In this document: positions 18,971 through 27,630 of the stretch, one piece after another
Position numbering within the stretch: position 1 is the first letter of the stretch
Layout: every line of letters starts with the position of its first letter
Assembly (NCBI GenBank): GCA_903834185.1
Contig: CAILHX010000029.1
Location: 1 to 43,869, forward strand
Source of the DNA: an uncultured Methylophilaceae bacterium
GTDB lineage: Bacteria > Pseudomonadota > Gammaproteobacteria > Burkholderiales > Methylophilaceae
Reading direction: 5' to 3'
Length of the DNA stretch: 43,869 bases
Program-made: the position numbers and the translations under genes
Notes under the pieces: model-generated
Seen by the model: the letters and a program-made list of their open reading frames with translations, nothing else
Database searches by the model: none
What the model was told of the DNA's origin: nothing

Positions 18971-19575
18971 TATTTGCGCTCGCCGTGTATCAGTTCTACC
19001 AGCTTGAGGGCTTCCAGTTCCATTTCTACCACCAGACTGTTCACCTTGGCACGGAAGTGACGATAGAAAATCATGCTGGGAACAGCGACGACGATACCCA
19101 TCGCCGTGTTGTACAAGGCCACGGAGATGCCGCGAGCAAACTGAGCTACATCATGGCCGGTGCTGGTGAATGCGCCAAACAGTTCCACCATGCCGATGAC
19201 GGTGCCCAGCAGACCCAGCAAAGGACTGACCGTGGCAATGGTGCCTAAAGTGGTGAGGTAACGTTCGAGCTGGTGCGCCACTGCACGACCGGTTTCCTCA
19301 ATGGATTCCTTCGTCACCTCGCGCGAGGCGTTCATATTCATCAAGGCGCTGGCAAAAATCTCACCCAGAGGTGAGTGTTGTTCCAGTTTTTCGCAGACTT
19401 CTTTGGTTGCGCCGCCCTTTTTCAGCAACTCACGAACTTCCGGCAGCAGGGTTTTAGGGGCAACCAGATCAACGCGCAAAGACCAGAAGCGTTCGCCTAT
19501 AATTGCCAGAGTGATAATAGAAGCAACCAGCAGCGGCCAGATCGGCCAGCCTGCAGCTTCAACAATATTCCACAT
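18970..19575 (-). CDS. exbB: ExbB/TolQ family proton-channel protein
   Basis: This is the MotA/TolQ/ExbB family subunit that forms the proton-driven motor with ExbD. I chose the ATG at 19575 (201 residues): MWNIVEAAGWP begins a first transmembrane helix and AGGAAAG precedes it. The frame extends 30 codons upstream, but that part is basic and lacks support. Two more helices lie at about 110-135 and 150-180 (SPLLGLLGTVIGM and GISVALYNTAMGIVVAVPSM), the family hallmark. It is the first gene of the minus-strand envelope operon and diverges from recO. Confidence 0.92.
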   Translation of the reverse strand: MWNIVEAAGWPIWPLLVASIITLAIIGERFWSLRVDLVAPKTLLPEVRELLKKGGATKEVCEKLEQHSPLGEIFASALMNMNASREVTKESIEETGRAVAHQLERYLTTLGTIATVSPLLGLLGTVIGMVELFGAFTSTGHDVAQFARGISVALYNTAMGIVVAVPSMIFYRHFRAKVNSLVVEMELEALKLVELIHGERK

Positions 19576-19646
19576 GAGCTTTACTTTCCTAGTTGAAAAA
19601 AACTGCGCTACTTTAACCTGCCGGCAGCCTTTCGGCAAGGCGCGAG

Positions 19647-20429
19647 GTGTATCATTTCGTCTCAATGAAAATACCTATTTCACGTCAAGACCAGCAACCG
19701 GTTTACGTGCTACATACCTATCCCTATCTTGAGACCAGCCTGGTGGTGGAACTGTTCACGCGTAATTTCGGCCGCGTAGCGACCATCGCTAAGGGCGCGC
19801 GCAGGCCGCGTTCCGCCATGCGCGGCATGTTGCAGTCGTTTCAACCTCTGGTTGCAACCTGGTCGGGGAAGTCCGAATTACGTACCCTGCACGAAATTGA
19901 ATGGCAGGGTGGTCTGCATGTGTTAAAAGGGCAGGCGCTGATCTGCGGGTTCTATCTGAATGAGTTGATGTTACGTCTGTTGCCGCGCGAAGATCCGCAC
20001 GAAGCGTTGTTTGAACATTACCAGCAGGCTTTGCAAGCCTTGACCGGGGAGGAAGCTCAGAGCATCGTATTGCGCCGCTATGAGATTCGACTGTTACAGG
20101 AACTGGGCTATGCTTTATCGCTGACGCAAGAAGCAGGGAGTGGCGATGACATTGATGCCGGCGCACTATATTCGTTCGTTCCCGAATACGGAGCAGTTAA
20201 AGCCTCTCCGCAAAGCGCCAATGGGTCAGCATCTAATGGGTCAGGCCTGCAAAATAAAAGTGGGATACAATTACGCGGCAAGACCTTGCTGGATATGGCG
20301 CAAGACGACTACACCGACACGCAAACCCTGCAACAAAGCAAACAGCTGATGCGCACTCTGATCAACCATCATCTGGGCGATAAACCGCTGCATACCAGAC
20401 AGTTACTAATAGACTTACAGCAATTATGA
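19647..20429 (+). CDS. recO: DNA repair protein RecO
   Basis: RecO helps RecA load on SSB-coated single-stranded DNA in the RecFOR pathway. The N-terminal OB-fold motif [20 protein letters not shown] and the following [12 protein letters not shown] are family-typical. It has 260 residues, with a helical C-terminal domain (residues about 90-250). I list the GTG at 19647, which has AAGG six bases upstream; an ATG at 19665 would give a more typical N-terminal length. The stop overlaps pdxJ (ATGA), so recO-pdxJ-acpS is one operon. In relatives recO directly follows era; here it does not. Confidence 0.95.
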   Translation: MYHFVSMKIPISRQDQQPVYVLHTYPYLETSLVVELFTRNFGRVATIAKGARRPRSAMRGMLQSFQPLVATWSGKSELRTLHEIEWQGGLHVLKGQALICGFYLNELMLRLLPREDPHEALFEHYQQALQALTGEEAQSIVLRRYEIRLLQELGYALSLTQEAGSGDDIDAGALYSFVPEYGAVKASPQSANGSASNGSGLQNKSGIQLRGKTLLDMAQDDYTDTQTLQQSKQLMRTLINHHLGDKPLHTRQLLIDLQQL

Positions 20430-21163
20430 TAAAACTAGGTGTCAATATAGATCACGTAGCTACCATTCGTCAGGCGCGCGGTACGCGCTATCCCAGCGTA
20501 GTTCAGGCCGCACTCCGCGCCGAACAATCGGGAGCTGATTCCATCACGCTGCATCTGCGTGAAGACCGCAGGCACATTCAGGATGCCGACGTGACGGCCT
20601 TGCGTAACACCCTGCAGACGCGGATGAATCTGGAAATGGCGGTGACCGACGAAATGGTGAATTTTGCCTTGCAAGTCAAGCCGCAGGATGTCTGTCTGGT
20701 GCCGGAGCGGCGCGAAGAACTGACCACCGAAGGCGGGCTGGACGTCGTGCGTTATTTCGATAAGGTCCGATCCGCCACCGAGCGTCTGAGCAATGCCGGG
20801 ATCCGCGTATCCCTGTTCATAGATCCGGATGCTGCGCAGCTGGATGCAGCAAGGAAAATGAATGCGCCTGTGGTTGAATTGCATACCGGCGCTTTTGCCG
20901 ATGCCCCTAATGACCTGCAGCAGCAGCGTGAGTTGGTGCGTATTCAGCAAGCCGTTGTGCATGGTATTGGACTTGGGTTGGCAGTCAATGCAGGTCATGG
21001 TTTGCACTACCATAACGTGCAACACATAGCGCGCATCCCTGGCGTGGAAGAACTCAATATCGGCCATGCCATCGTGGCACATGCCCTGTTTGTTGGCTGG
21101 GATAGTGCCGTGCGGGAAATGAAATCGCTGATGGTTGCCGCTGCACGCAGTGTTAGATCATAG
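20426..21163 (+). CDS. pdxJ: Pyridoxine 5'-phosphate synthase PdxJ
   Basis: PdxJ condenses 1-deoxyxylulose 5-phosphate and 3-amino-2-oxopropyl phosphate to pyridoxine 5'-phosphate, the ring-closing step of vitamin B6 synthesis. The N-terminus [17 protein letters not shown] is diagnostic, [10 protein letters not shown] carries active-site residues, and GHGLHYHN and [10 protein letters not shown] form the C-terminal phosphate-binding part of this TIM barrel. The 245 residues are normal. The ATG overlaps the recO stop, and acpS follows after 16 bases. Confidence 0.97.
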   Translation: MIKLGVNIDHVATIRQARGTRYPSVVQAALRAEQSGADSITLHLREDRRHIQDADVTALRNTLQTRMNLEMAVTDEMVNFALQVKPQDVCLVPERREELTTEGGLDVVRYFDKVRSATERLSNAGIRVSLFIDPDAAQLDAARKMNAPVVELHTGAFADAPNDLQQQRELVRIQQAVVHGIGLGLAVNAGHGLHYHNVQHIARIPGVEELNIGHAIVAHALFVGWDSAVREMKSLMVAAARSVRS

Positions 21164-21179
21164 CTTCAGATCAAAGCTA

Positions 21180-21563
21180 ATGATTTTCGGTATAGGAACT
21201 GACATCGTCGAAGTCTCCAGAATAGAGCAAGCGCTGGAGCGTCATGGTGATGCATTCGCTCGGCGCGTCCTGACTGAAGACGAGTGGGCCAGCTTCCGGC
21301 AAAGTCAGACCAAAGCACGTTTCCTCGCCAAACGCTTCGCTGCCAAAGAAGCTTTTGCCAAGGCACTCGGTACTGGCTTGCGCGCTCCGGCTACCTTCCA
21401 GAATATCGGGATTGCGCATGACGAACTAGGCAAGCCCACACTTGCCCTGCATCCGGAATTGCAAGCAGCCCTGGACGCAAAAGGCATCTTGCGGCGTCAC
21501 CTTTCTATCAGCGATGAAAAGGCTTTGGCAGTTGCATTCGTGGTGCTGGAGAATGCGATTTAA
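21180..21563 (+). CDS. acpS: Holo-[acyl-carrier-protein] synthase AcpS
   Basis: AcpS moves 4'-phosphopantetheine from CoA to acyl carrier protein. The ATG at 21180 gives [15 protein letters not shown] with the metal-binding Asp8; the second motif [15 protein letters not shown] carries Glu57. The 127 residues are the normal family size. The frame could extend 15 codons upstream into pdxJ, but the family start argues against that. It is the last gene of recO-pdxJ-acpS. Confidence 0.96.
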   Translation: MIFGIGTDIVEVSRIEQALERHGDAFARRVLTEDEWASFRQSQTKARFLAKRFAAKEAFAKALGTGLRAPATFQNIGIAHDELGKPTLALHPELQAALDAKGILRRHLSISDEKALAVAFVVLENAI

Positions 21564-21708
21564 TCTGCAGAAACGAGGCTCCAGTTGCCTTGAGCCATCA
21601 TTTTTGTGTTCATAAATAAGAATCTAGGCCATAATTTGCATCGCTCGCTTAGCCATGCGTCGATCTCTGTACCATGGCTTAACTTTTGAGAGTCGCGTAA
21701 GGAATGTG

Positions 21709-23343
21709 ATGTCAGATCAGCAATCAACGATTTTAGGCTTGGTGTTCCGCATAGACGGAGGAGCTCTGCTTGCAGAATTTACGCCTGTCGACAATTGGCA
21801 TCCTATCGACGCCGCTGAAATCCGTAGTGCGCTGACCCAACAGGACCTGGGCGCAGTGCCGCTGGACAGCGATGCATTGGATGAGCTGATAGAAAAATAC
21901 GGAGTATCCAAACAGCCTTTTCACATCGTCCTCGGAAGCGCTATCGATGCCGTGGTCGAGGTCAGTGTAGATGCAGATCATATGTCTGCCTTCCTCACCG
22001 TAATTCCTGCACAGGGTGGTCGCAAGGTTGATCGTGAGCAGGTGTTGGGCGCTTTAAAAAAGGCTGGAGTCGTCCACGGGATACTGGTCTCCAAAATAGA
22101 CGCGGCTTTGGTTTTGGACAGAATAGAGAATAAACTGGTTGCGCAAGGCACAGAGGCGCAGAACGGCTCGGACTCGATCTTCGAAAGTCTGGTCCCAGAG
22201 ATCGGGGCCGGTGCGCTCAAGGTCGATGAACATGGTAGGGTAGATTACCGGGAGCTTGAGCTATTTATCACAGTAAAGGCGGGCGATCCCCTGATGCAGC
22301 GTATCCCCGCCACAGTCGGCGTGTCAGGTAAAAACCTGCTGGGTGAGATCATTCAGGCAAAGCCGGGTAAGAACTACGCCTTCGCCAAAGGACTGCATGG
22401 CGTAAAATTTGATCCGAGAAATTATGAGCGCCTGCTTGCAGATATCCCGGGGCAACCACTTCTGGTAACGCGCGGCGTTAATGTTGAGCCCACCTTGACT
22501 GTGAAAGGCATAGATCTTTCAACGGGAAATCTGAATTTTGAAGGATCGGTCAACATTTCAACCGATGTGAAATCAGGCATGAAGATCAGGGTTACCGGGG
22601 ACTTGATCATAGGCGGTACGGTAGAAGCTGCGGAAATTCATGCAGGAGGCAACATTACCATCAGAGGCGGCATTATCGGTCACGGTGATAAAGTGCAGGA
22701 TGGAAATTCGCGTCATGATGTGGCGCACATTTCCTGCGGCGGGACCATTTCGGCGCGCTTCGTCGAGAATGCACGCATCGAGGCGGGAGATAGTATTATC
22801 GTGGCAGAAGTCGTCCAGCATAGCGAATTGACGGCTACCAACCATATCATCGTAGGCAAAGATGGAGCGAGAAAAGGTCATATCGTTGGTGGTACTACAC
22901 GTGCCACACAATTTATCAAAGCTGTGGTGTTGGGGTCGCCTGCCGGAGTACGTACCGAAATTGAAACCGGACTCAATCCACAGTTGCATAGCAGTGTGAC
23001 TGCTCTTGAAATCAAACTGGAAAAGCTGCATAAGGAAAAGGAAGAGTTGGAGCGTGCGCTTGTCTTTTCTCGGGAAACCCCCGGTCGGGTCAATGCGGAA
23101 ACACAGCAAAAAATCATCAATACTCAGGAAAAGCTGCAATCGGATATAGACACTAATGAACTGGAAAAGACCGAGCTGGAAACGCGGTTAAGCCTGACCG
23201 CAAATGCACGCGTGGTCGTGAGCAAGCAGGTCTTTGGCGGGGTGGTTGTGCACATCGGCCATCAGTTCTGGCAGGTCAAGGAAGATCGGGATGGCGGCAC
23301 ATTCCGCATTAAAGATGGCGAGATCACCATTGAAGACTGCTGA
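21709..23343 (+). CDS. FapA (DUF342) family protein
   Basis: This 544-residue protein matches the FapA/DUF342 family: an N-terminal mixed domain (to about 170), a Gly-rich right-handed beta-helix core in the middle (SVNISTDVKSGMKIRVTG, then HAGGNITIRGGIIGHGD), and a C-terminal coiled coil (about 430-500, many Glu/Lys/Leu) before a short beta end. No signal peptide or membrane segment is seen, so it is probably cytoplasmic. The family's function is poorly known; the name comes from Vibrio FapA, linked to glucose-transporter-dependent flagellar regulation. The ATG at 21709 follows TAAGGA; an earlier ATG at 21655 lacks one. It stands alone after acpS and converges on marC. Confidence 0.82.
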   Translation: MSDQQSTILGLVFRIDGGALLAEFTPVDNWHPIDAAEIRSALTQQDLGAVPLDSDALDELIEKYGVSKQPFHIVLGSAIDAVVEVSVDADHMSAFLTVIPAQGGRKVDREQVLGALKKAGVVHGILVSKIDAALVLDRIENKLVAQGTEAQNGSDSIFESLVPEIGAGALKVDEHGRVDYRELELFITVKAGDPLMQRIPATVGVSGKNLLGEIIQAKPGKNYAFAKGLHGVKFDPRNYERLLADIPGQPLLVTRGVNVEPTLTVKGIDLSTGNLNFEGSVNISTDVKSGMKIRVTGDLIIGGTVEAAEIHAGGNITIRGGIIGHGDKVQDGNSRHDVAHISCGGTISARFVENARIEAGDSIIVAEVVQHSELTATNHIIVGKDGARKGHIVGGTTRATQFIKAVVLGSPAGVRTEIETGLNPQLHSSVTALEIKLEKLHKEKEELERALVFSRETPGRVNAETQQKIINTQEKLQSDIDTNELEKTELETRLSLTANARVVVSKQVFGGVVVHIGHQFWQVKEDRDGGTFRIKDGEITIEDC

Positions 23344-23383
23344 AGTGGTCGCTATTTAGTGCTTCAGTCGGGCAGCATCACCC

Positions 23384-24013
23384 CTATCCCAGCAAGCCAG
23401 GAAATAAACTTCCCAAGCCGTGCGCCATGAATTCTATGGACATTGCCGCAAGTATCAGCCCCATCAGCCGTGTCACAATATTAATCCCGATATTCCCCAT
23501 GTGATCGGTGATTACAAAAGATAGCATCAGTATCCCCCATAACAGTGCTGCTACCAGGGCTATCGGTAGCGCCAGCCATACATGCCACCAGAATCCGTTA
23601 TTTTGTTGCGCTGCGATAATCATGCTGCTTATCGCCCCGGGCCCTGCCAGCAATGGAATGCTGAGTGGAACGATAGCCACGGCATCCTTGTCAATGGCGA
23701 TGTGATCGGAGTCCGTGATGTGAGGGCTGCTATGCCCTTGCATCATCGAAACTGCCATCAGCAGTAACAGGATGCCGCCGCCGACCTGAAACGACGGGAT
23801 GCTGATGCCGAAGAAATCCAGTATCTTGTCCCCCAGAAATGCCGACGAAAGCAGTACGCTGAATACAGTGAGGCTGATGATTTTAATTGCCCGCGTTCGT
23901 TGCGGTTTGGACCACCCTTCAGTGGCGCTGACGAAAATAGGTACGCCGCCGACAGGATTTACAATTGCAAACAGGGCGATACTGATTTTTAACAGATAAG
24001 CCCACTCACTCAT
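23384..24013 (-). CDS. MarC family (UPF0056) integral membrane protein
   Basis: This 209-residue protein has about six transmembrane helices and the family patterns NPVGGVPIFVSAT near the start, IVPLSIPLLAGPGAISSMI in the middle and GINIVTRLMGLILAAMSIEFMAHG near the end. MarC proteins were once tied to multiple antibiotic resistance, but no transport function has been demonstrated. A charged loop separates the two halves. It diverges from maf and converges with the FapA-like gene. Confidence 0.93.
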   Translation of the reverse strand: MSEWAYLLKISIALFAIVNPVGGVPIFVSATEGWSKPQRTRAIKIISLTVFSVLLSSAFLGDKILDFFGISIPSFQVGGGILLLLMAVSMMQGHSSPHITDSDHIAIDKDAVAIVPLSIPLLAGPGAISSMIIAAQQNNGFWWHVWLALPIALVAALLWGILMLSFVITDHMGNIGINIVTRLMGLILAAMSIEFMAHGLGSLFPGLLG

Positions 24014-24050
24014 TTGGTACTCCCTGTTTTATGCTTTAGACTCGCCCATT

Positions 24051-24635
24051 ATGCCAAAAATTTACCTTGCCTCCCGGTCTCCGCGCCGTGGAGAAATATT
24101 GCGTCAGATCGGTGTGGATTTTGAAGTTTTGCCATCAGACATTGATGAAGCCGTGTTGCCAGACGAAGCGCCAGAACATTATGTACAGCGACTGGCACAA
24201 GAGAAAGCAATTGCCTGTATTCAAGCCATATCGCGACGGGGGATGCACGTGATGCCGTTGCTGGCGGCAGATACTACCGTATGTGTAGATGGTGAAATTT
24301 TGGGTAAACCGGAAAATAATCAGCATGCTGCAGAGATGCTGCGCAAGATGTCCGGTCGTTGGCACACTACCCATACTGGAGTGGCAGTGGCAGATGGCGA
24401 CAGGATAGAGGTGTTGTTGTCCAGCACACAGGTGGAAATGAAACTTTTGACCGAAGCCGAGATCAACGCCTATGTTACCAGCGGCGAGTCTGAAGGCAAG
24501 GCGGGGGCTTATGCCATACAAGGCCTGGCAGGCAGTTTCATCAGCCGTATCGAGGGAAGTTATTCCGGCGTGATGGGGTTGCCCGTATTTGAGACAGTGC
24601 AATTACTGAATAAATTTGGGATTAAGGTATTGTGA
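24051..24635 (+). CDS. maf: Maf/YhdE-type nucleoside triphosphate pyrophosphatase
   Basis: Maf proteins hydrolyse dTTP, UTP or modified nucleotides to monophosphates, a house-cleaning role. The N-terminal LASRSPRRGEIL is the family phosphate-binding motif, AADTTVCVDGEILGKP carries the catalytic Asp region, and GKAGAYAIQGLAGSFI completes the fold. The 194 residues are normal. It lies six bases before rng, the conserved yhdE-rng pair, which favours the dTTPase/UTPase subgroup. Confidence 0.94.
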   Translation: MPKIYLASRSPRRGEILRQIGVDFEVLPSDIDEAVLPDEAPEHYVQRLAQEKAIACIQAISRRGMHVMPLLAADTTVCVDGEILGKPENNQHAAEMLRKMSGRWHTTHTGVAVADGDRIEVLLSSTQVEMKLLTEAEINAYVTSGESEGKAGAYAIQGLAGSFISRIEGSYSGVMGLPVFETVQLLNKFGIKVL

Positions 24636-24641
24636 ATCGGA

Positions 24642-26087
24642 ATGAGTGAAGAGATTTTAATCAATGTGACGCCGCAAGAGACACGGGTTGCGATCGTACA
24701 AGAGGCCGTGGTGCAGGAATTGCATATTGAACGTACCAGCCATCTCGGGCTGGTCGGTAATATTTACAAAGGCGAAGTTTGCCGCGTACTGCCGGGAATG
24801 CAATCTGCTTTTGTCGAGATCGGACTGCAGCGTGCTGCTTTTTTGCACATAGCAGACCTCGTCGTGCATGGCGGAGAACAACCCCCCATACAGGATATCC
24901 TGCGTGAAGGTCAATCCATCGTGGTTCAGGTGATCAAGGACCCGCTGGGCAGTAAAGGGGCAAGGCTGACTACCCAAATCAGTATCGCCGGGCGTTTTCT
25001 CGTATATTTGCCGGAGCAGGAACACATCGGAGTTTCGCAACGCATTGAGAATGAAGACGAGCGTGAAATATTGCGCAATCGGTTACTGGAATTGATTCCT
25101 GAAAATCATCAGGGCGGTTTCATCATCCGTACGCAGGCGGAAGCAGCTACGGATGATGAGTTGCTTGCTGATGTGGATTACTTGCATAAGAAGTGGCAGA
25201 ACGTACTTGCCGATTGCCTGAACATCTCCCCGAAGTCATTGATCCATCAGGATCTAAGCCTGCCTTTGCGTGTGCTAAGGGACTTTGAACGGGAAGACAT
25301 TTCCAGTATCGCGGTGGATTCGCGCGAGACTTTTCTCAAAATGCAGGAGTTTGCGACCCGCTATGCTGTTTCTGCATTGAGCAAATTGCAGCATTACGCA
25401 GGTGATCGACCTCTGTTTGACTTGCGTGGAGTGGAAGACGAAATAGAAAAGGCCCTTTCCAGAAAAGTAATGCTTAAATCCGGTGGGTATCTGATATTCG
25501 ATCAGACCGAGGCGTTGACGACTGTGGATGTGAATACCGGTGGTTTTGTGGGAGGCCGCAGCCTGGAAGATACGATCTTCAGAACCAATCTGGAGGCAGC
25601 ACAAACCATTGCCAGACAGTTGCGATTGCGTAATCTCGGCGGCATTATCATTATCGACTTCATTGATATGAAGGATGAGGGGCATCAGGCAAGTGTGTTG
25701 CAAGAATTGCAAAAGGCTTTGAGCACCGACAAAGCGCGTATCAACATCCACGGTTTCTCCGGTCTCGGGCTGGTAGAGATGACACGGAAACGCACTCGCG
25801 AAAGTCTCGCGCATATTCTGTGTGAGCCTTGCCCATCTTGTCAGGGCAGGGGCGAGCTCAAAACCGCACAGAGTGTGTGCTACGAGATTTTACGAGCAGT
25901 GCTGAGAGAGCATAAGCAATTCAATGCCCGTGAATATCGGATTCTGGCTGCACCTAAAGTGATTGAACTATTTCTGGATGAAGAGTCCCAAACTCTTGCC
26001 ATGCTAAGCGAATTTATAGGCAAGCCTGTTTCATTGCAGGCCGACCCGCTGTATGGACAGGAATCTTTTGACATAGTCCTGATGTAA
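24642..26087 (+). CDS. rng: Ribonuclease G
   Basis: RNase G is a single-strand endoribonuclease that matures the 5' end of 16S rRNA and degrades some mRNAs. An S1-like domain lies at about 35-130, with GNIYKGEVCRVLPGMQSAFVEIG near its start. The DNase I-like catalytic part has DVNTGGFVGGR and IIIIDFIDM with metal-binding Asp residues. The Zn-link Cys397 and Cys400 occur in CPSCQGRG. At 481 residues without the long C-terminal scaffold it is RNase G rather than RNase E. It follows maf. Confidence 0.96.
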   Translation: MSEEILINVTPQETRVAIVQEAVVQELHIERTSHLGLVGNIYKGEVCRVLPGMQSAFVEIGLQRAAFLHIADLVVHGGEQPPIQDILREGQSIVVQVIKDPLGSKGARLTTQISIAGRFLVYLPEQEHIGVSQRIENEDEREILRNRLLELIPENHQGGFIIRTQAEAATDDELLADVDYLHKKWQNVLADCLNISPKSLIHQDLSLPLRVLRDFEREDISSIAVDSRETFLKMQEFATRYAVSALSKLQHYAGDRPLFDLRGVEDEIEKALSRKVMLKSGGYLIFDQTEALTTVDVNTGGFVGGRSLEDTIFRTNLEAAQTIARQLRLRNLGGIIIIDFIDMKDEGHQASVLQELQKALSTDKARINIHGFSGLGLVEMTRKRTRESLAHILCEPCPSCQGRGELKTAQSVCYEILRAVLREHKQFNAREYRILAAPKVIELFLDEESQTLAMLSEFIGKPVSLQADPLYGQESFDIVLM

Positions 26088-26179
26088 CAAGGTTGATGTT
26101 ACAACGCTTTGAGAAAAGCACGTTCTGACGAGGCCGATGTGTAGTGCGCAAGCCATGTTCGGAAGTTACAATTTAATAC

Positions 26180-26208
26180 TTGCTTTTGTAAATGAGAATT
26201 ATTATCAT
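26180..26208 (+). promoter_or_regulatory. Sigma-70 promoter overlapped by a Fur box
   Basis: TTGCTT (26180-26185), a 17-base spacer and TATCAT (26203-26208) form a plausible sigma-70 promoter. Overlapping its spacer and -10 is TGAGAAT-T-ATTATCA (26193-26207), matching the 7-1-7 Fur consensus TGATAATNATTATCA at all but one base. Iron-bound Fur would block this promoter, so the cupredoxin-FTR1 pair should be induced by iron limitation. Confidence 0.85.
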
Positions 26209-26237
26209 ACAACTTCACCTTGAATAAGGAAGTCTTA

Positions 26238-26555
26238 ATGAAAGCATTTCTGTTATTGATATTCATGTTGCCGGCATTTGCATGGGCAGATGGCGATGAA
26301 ATCCTTATTACGCTCAAAAACCACCGTTTCGAGCCAACACAGGTCACAGCTCCAGCAGGCCAGAAGCTCAAGCTACGTATCGAAAACAAGGATGCCACAC
26401 CGGAAGAGTTTGAGAGTGATTCTATGGGCCGCGAAAAAGTGGTGCCGGGTAACGGGAGCGCCATTCTATTCGTCGGCCCGCTGACTGCCGGGAAATATTC
26501 GTTCTATGGCGATTACCACGAGAAGACCGCACAGGGCGTTCTGATCGCCAAGTAA
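26238..26555 (+). CDS. Periplasmic cupredoxin-domain protein paired with FTR1
   Basis: The 105-residue product has a signal peptide (MKAFLLLIFMLPAFAWA) and a single cupredoxin-like domain (NHRFEPTQVTAPAGQKLKL onward, ending YHEKTAQGVLIAK). It contains no cysteine, so it cannot form a classical type 1 copper site; His in NHRFEP, Glu/Met in FESDSMG and His in YHEKT are candidate ligands, resembling the cupredoxin part of EfeO-type proteins. It probably binds iron or copper for the adjacent FTR1 permease. I chose the ATG at 26238, which has AAGGAAG upstream, over a TTG at 26220. A Fur box covers its promoter. Confidence 0.88.
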   Translation: MKAFLLLIFMLPAFAWADGDEILITLKNHRFEPTQVTAPAGQKLKLRIENKDATPEEFESDSMGREKVVPGNGSAILFVGPLTAGKYSFYGDYHEKTAQGVLIAK

Positions 26556-26574
26556 CGGACGGAGAAATCATTTT

Positions 26575-27447
26575 ATGTTTGGAACCGCCGTCATTGTATT
26601 TCGTGAGATGCTTGAAGCTGCACTTATCGTGGGCATTGTTGCGGCTGCAACGCGTGATGTGCCTAAGCGTGCGCGCTGGATCGTGGCTGGTGTGTTGTGT
26701 GGGTTGCTGGGGGCCGCCATTGTCGCCGGATTTACCGACCGTATTTCGCAATTTGCCAGTGGTGTAGGTCAGGAGATTTTCAATGCCAGCATACTTGGCA
26801 TCGCGGTAGTGATGCTGGGCTGGCATAGCATCTGGATGTCGTCGCATGGCGCAAAACTTGCCGCGAACGCACGCAACATCGGTAACGCCATTCGTGACGG
26901 CAGCAAAGAACGCCAGATACTGCTCATCGTGATCGGTGTGGCGGTGTTACGCGAAGGTTCCGAAACAGTTCTGTTTCTTTATGGTATAGCTGCATCGGAA
27001 ACGACAGGCGCAACAGGCATGCTGATGGGCGGACTGGTTGGAGCCCTTGCTGGCGTAGTGGTGGGGTATGCATTGTATGCAGGCCTGCTCAAGATACCAA
27101 TGCGCTGGTTCTTTAGCGCGACCAATACGCTGGTACTACTGCTGGCAGCCGGAATGGCGTCGCAAGCGGCACGTTTTCTGATACAGGCCAATCTGTTGCC
27201 GAGCCTTGCTTCGCCAATGTGGGATAGTTCAGCGCTGATCGCGGATAAATCCGTCGTTGGTCGCTTGTTGCATGGCCTGATCGGCTATGACTCACGTCCG
27301 GCAGGTATGCAACTGGTTTTTTATATGATAGCGCTCATCGCCATACTCATCGGCACGAGATGGGTCAAACGTAATCATACACATGTTGCAGCCAAGCCTG
27401 CTGCGGAGCGCGGCAATATCCCGGCTGTTGATTCCCGCACAGTCTAA
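26575..27447 (+). CDS. FTR1 family high-affinity iron permease
   Basis: FTR1/EfeU permeases move ferric iron into the cytoplasm after periplasmic oxidation. The two characteristic RExxE motifs are present: FREMLEAALIVG (about 9-20) and REGSETVLFLYG (about 125-136). About seven hydrophobic helices span the 290 residues, with a polar C-terminal tail. GGAG precedes the ATG. It starts 19 bases after the cupredoxin gene and shares its Fur-regulated promoter. No efeB peroxidase or full efeO is adjacent, so this is a reduced two-gene version of the Efe-like system. Confidence 0.94.
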   Translation: MFGTAVIVFREMLEAALIVGIVAAATRDVPKRARWIVAGVLCGLLGAAIVAGFTDRISQFASGVGQEIFNASILGIAVVMLGWHSIWMSSHGAKLAANARNIGNAIRDGSKERQILLIVIGVAVLREGSETVLFLYGIAASETTGATGMLMGGLVGALAGVVVGYALYAGLLKIPMRWFFSATNTLVLLLAAGMASQAARFLIQANLLPSLASPMWDSSALIADKSVVGRLLHGLIGYDSRPAGMQLVFYMIALIAILIGTRWVKRNHTHVAAKPAAERGNIPAVDSRTV

Positions 27448-27630
27448 CCCGGCACGGTCTATGTTGCTGTGCTTGATGAAAATTCGGGTTTAACACCACA
27501 TTTATCTTTACCCTGCACGAATTCTTTACTTGGCAATTCAGCCATAAATAGAAGAAAATAGGAAAATATAAACCTTATTTGAACGGTGCTGTCATACCGC
27601 TCTCCTCTATCCCACCGAAAGAACTTGCTA

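Noticed and set aside
20435-21082. A 215-codon minus-strand ORF opposite pdxJ
   Set aside because: Antisense shadow of a fully conserved enzyme gene; no motif or supported start.
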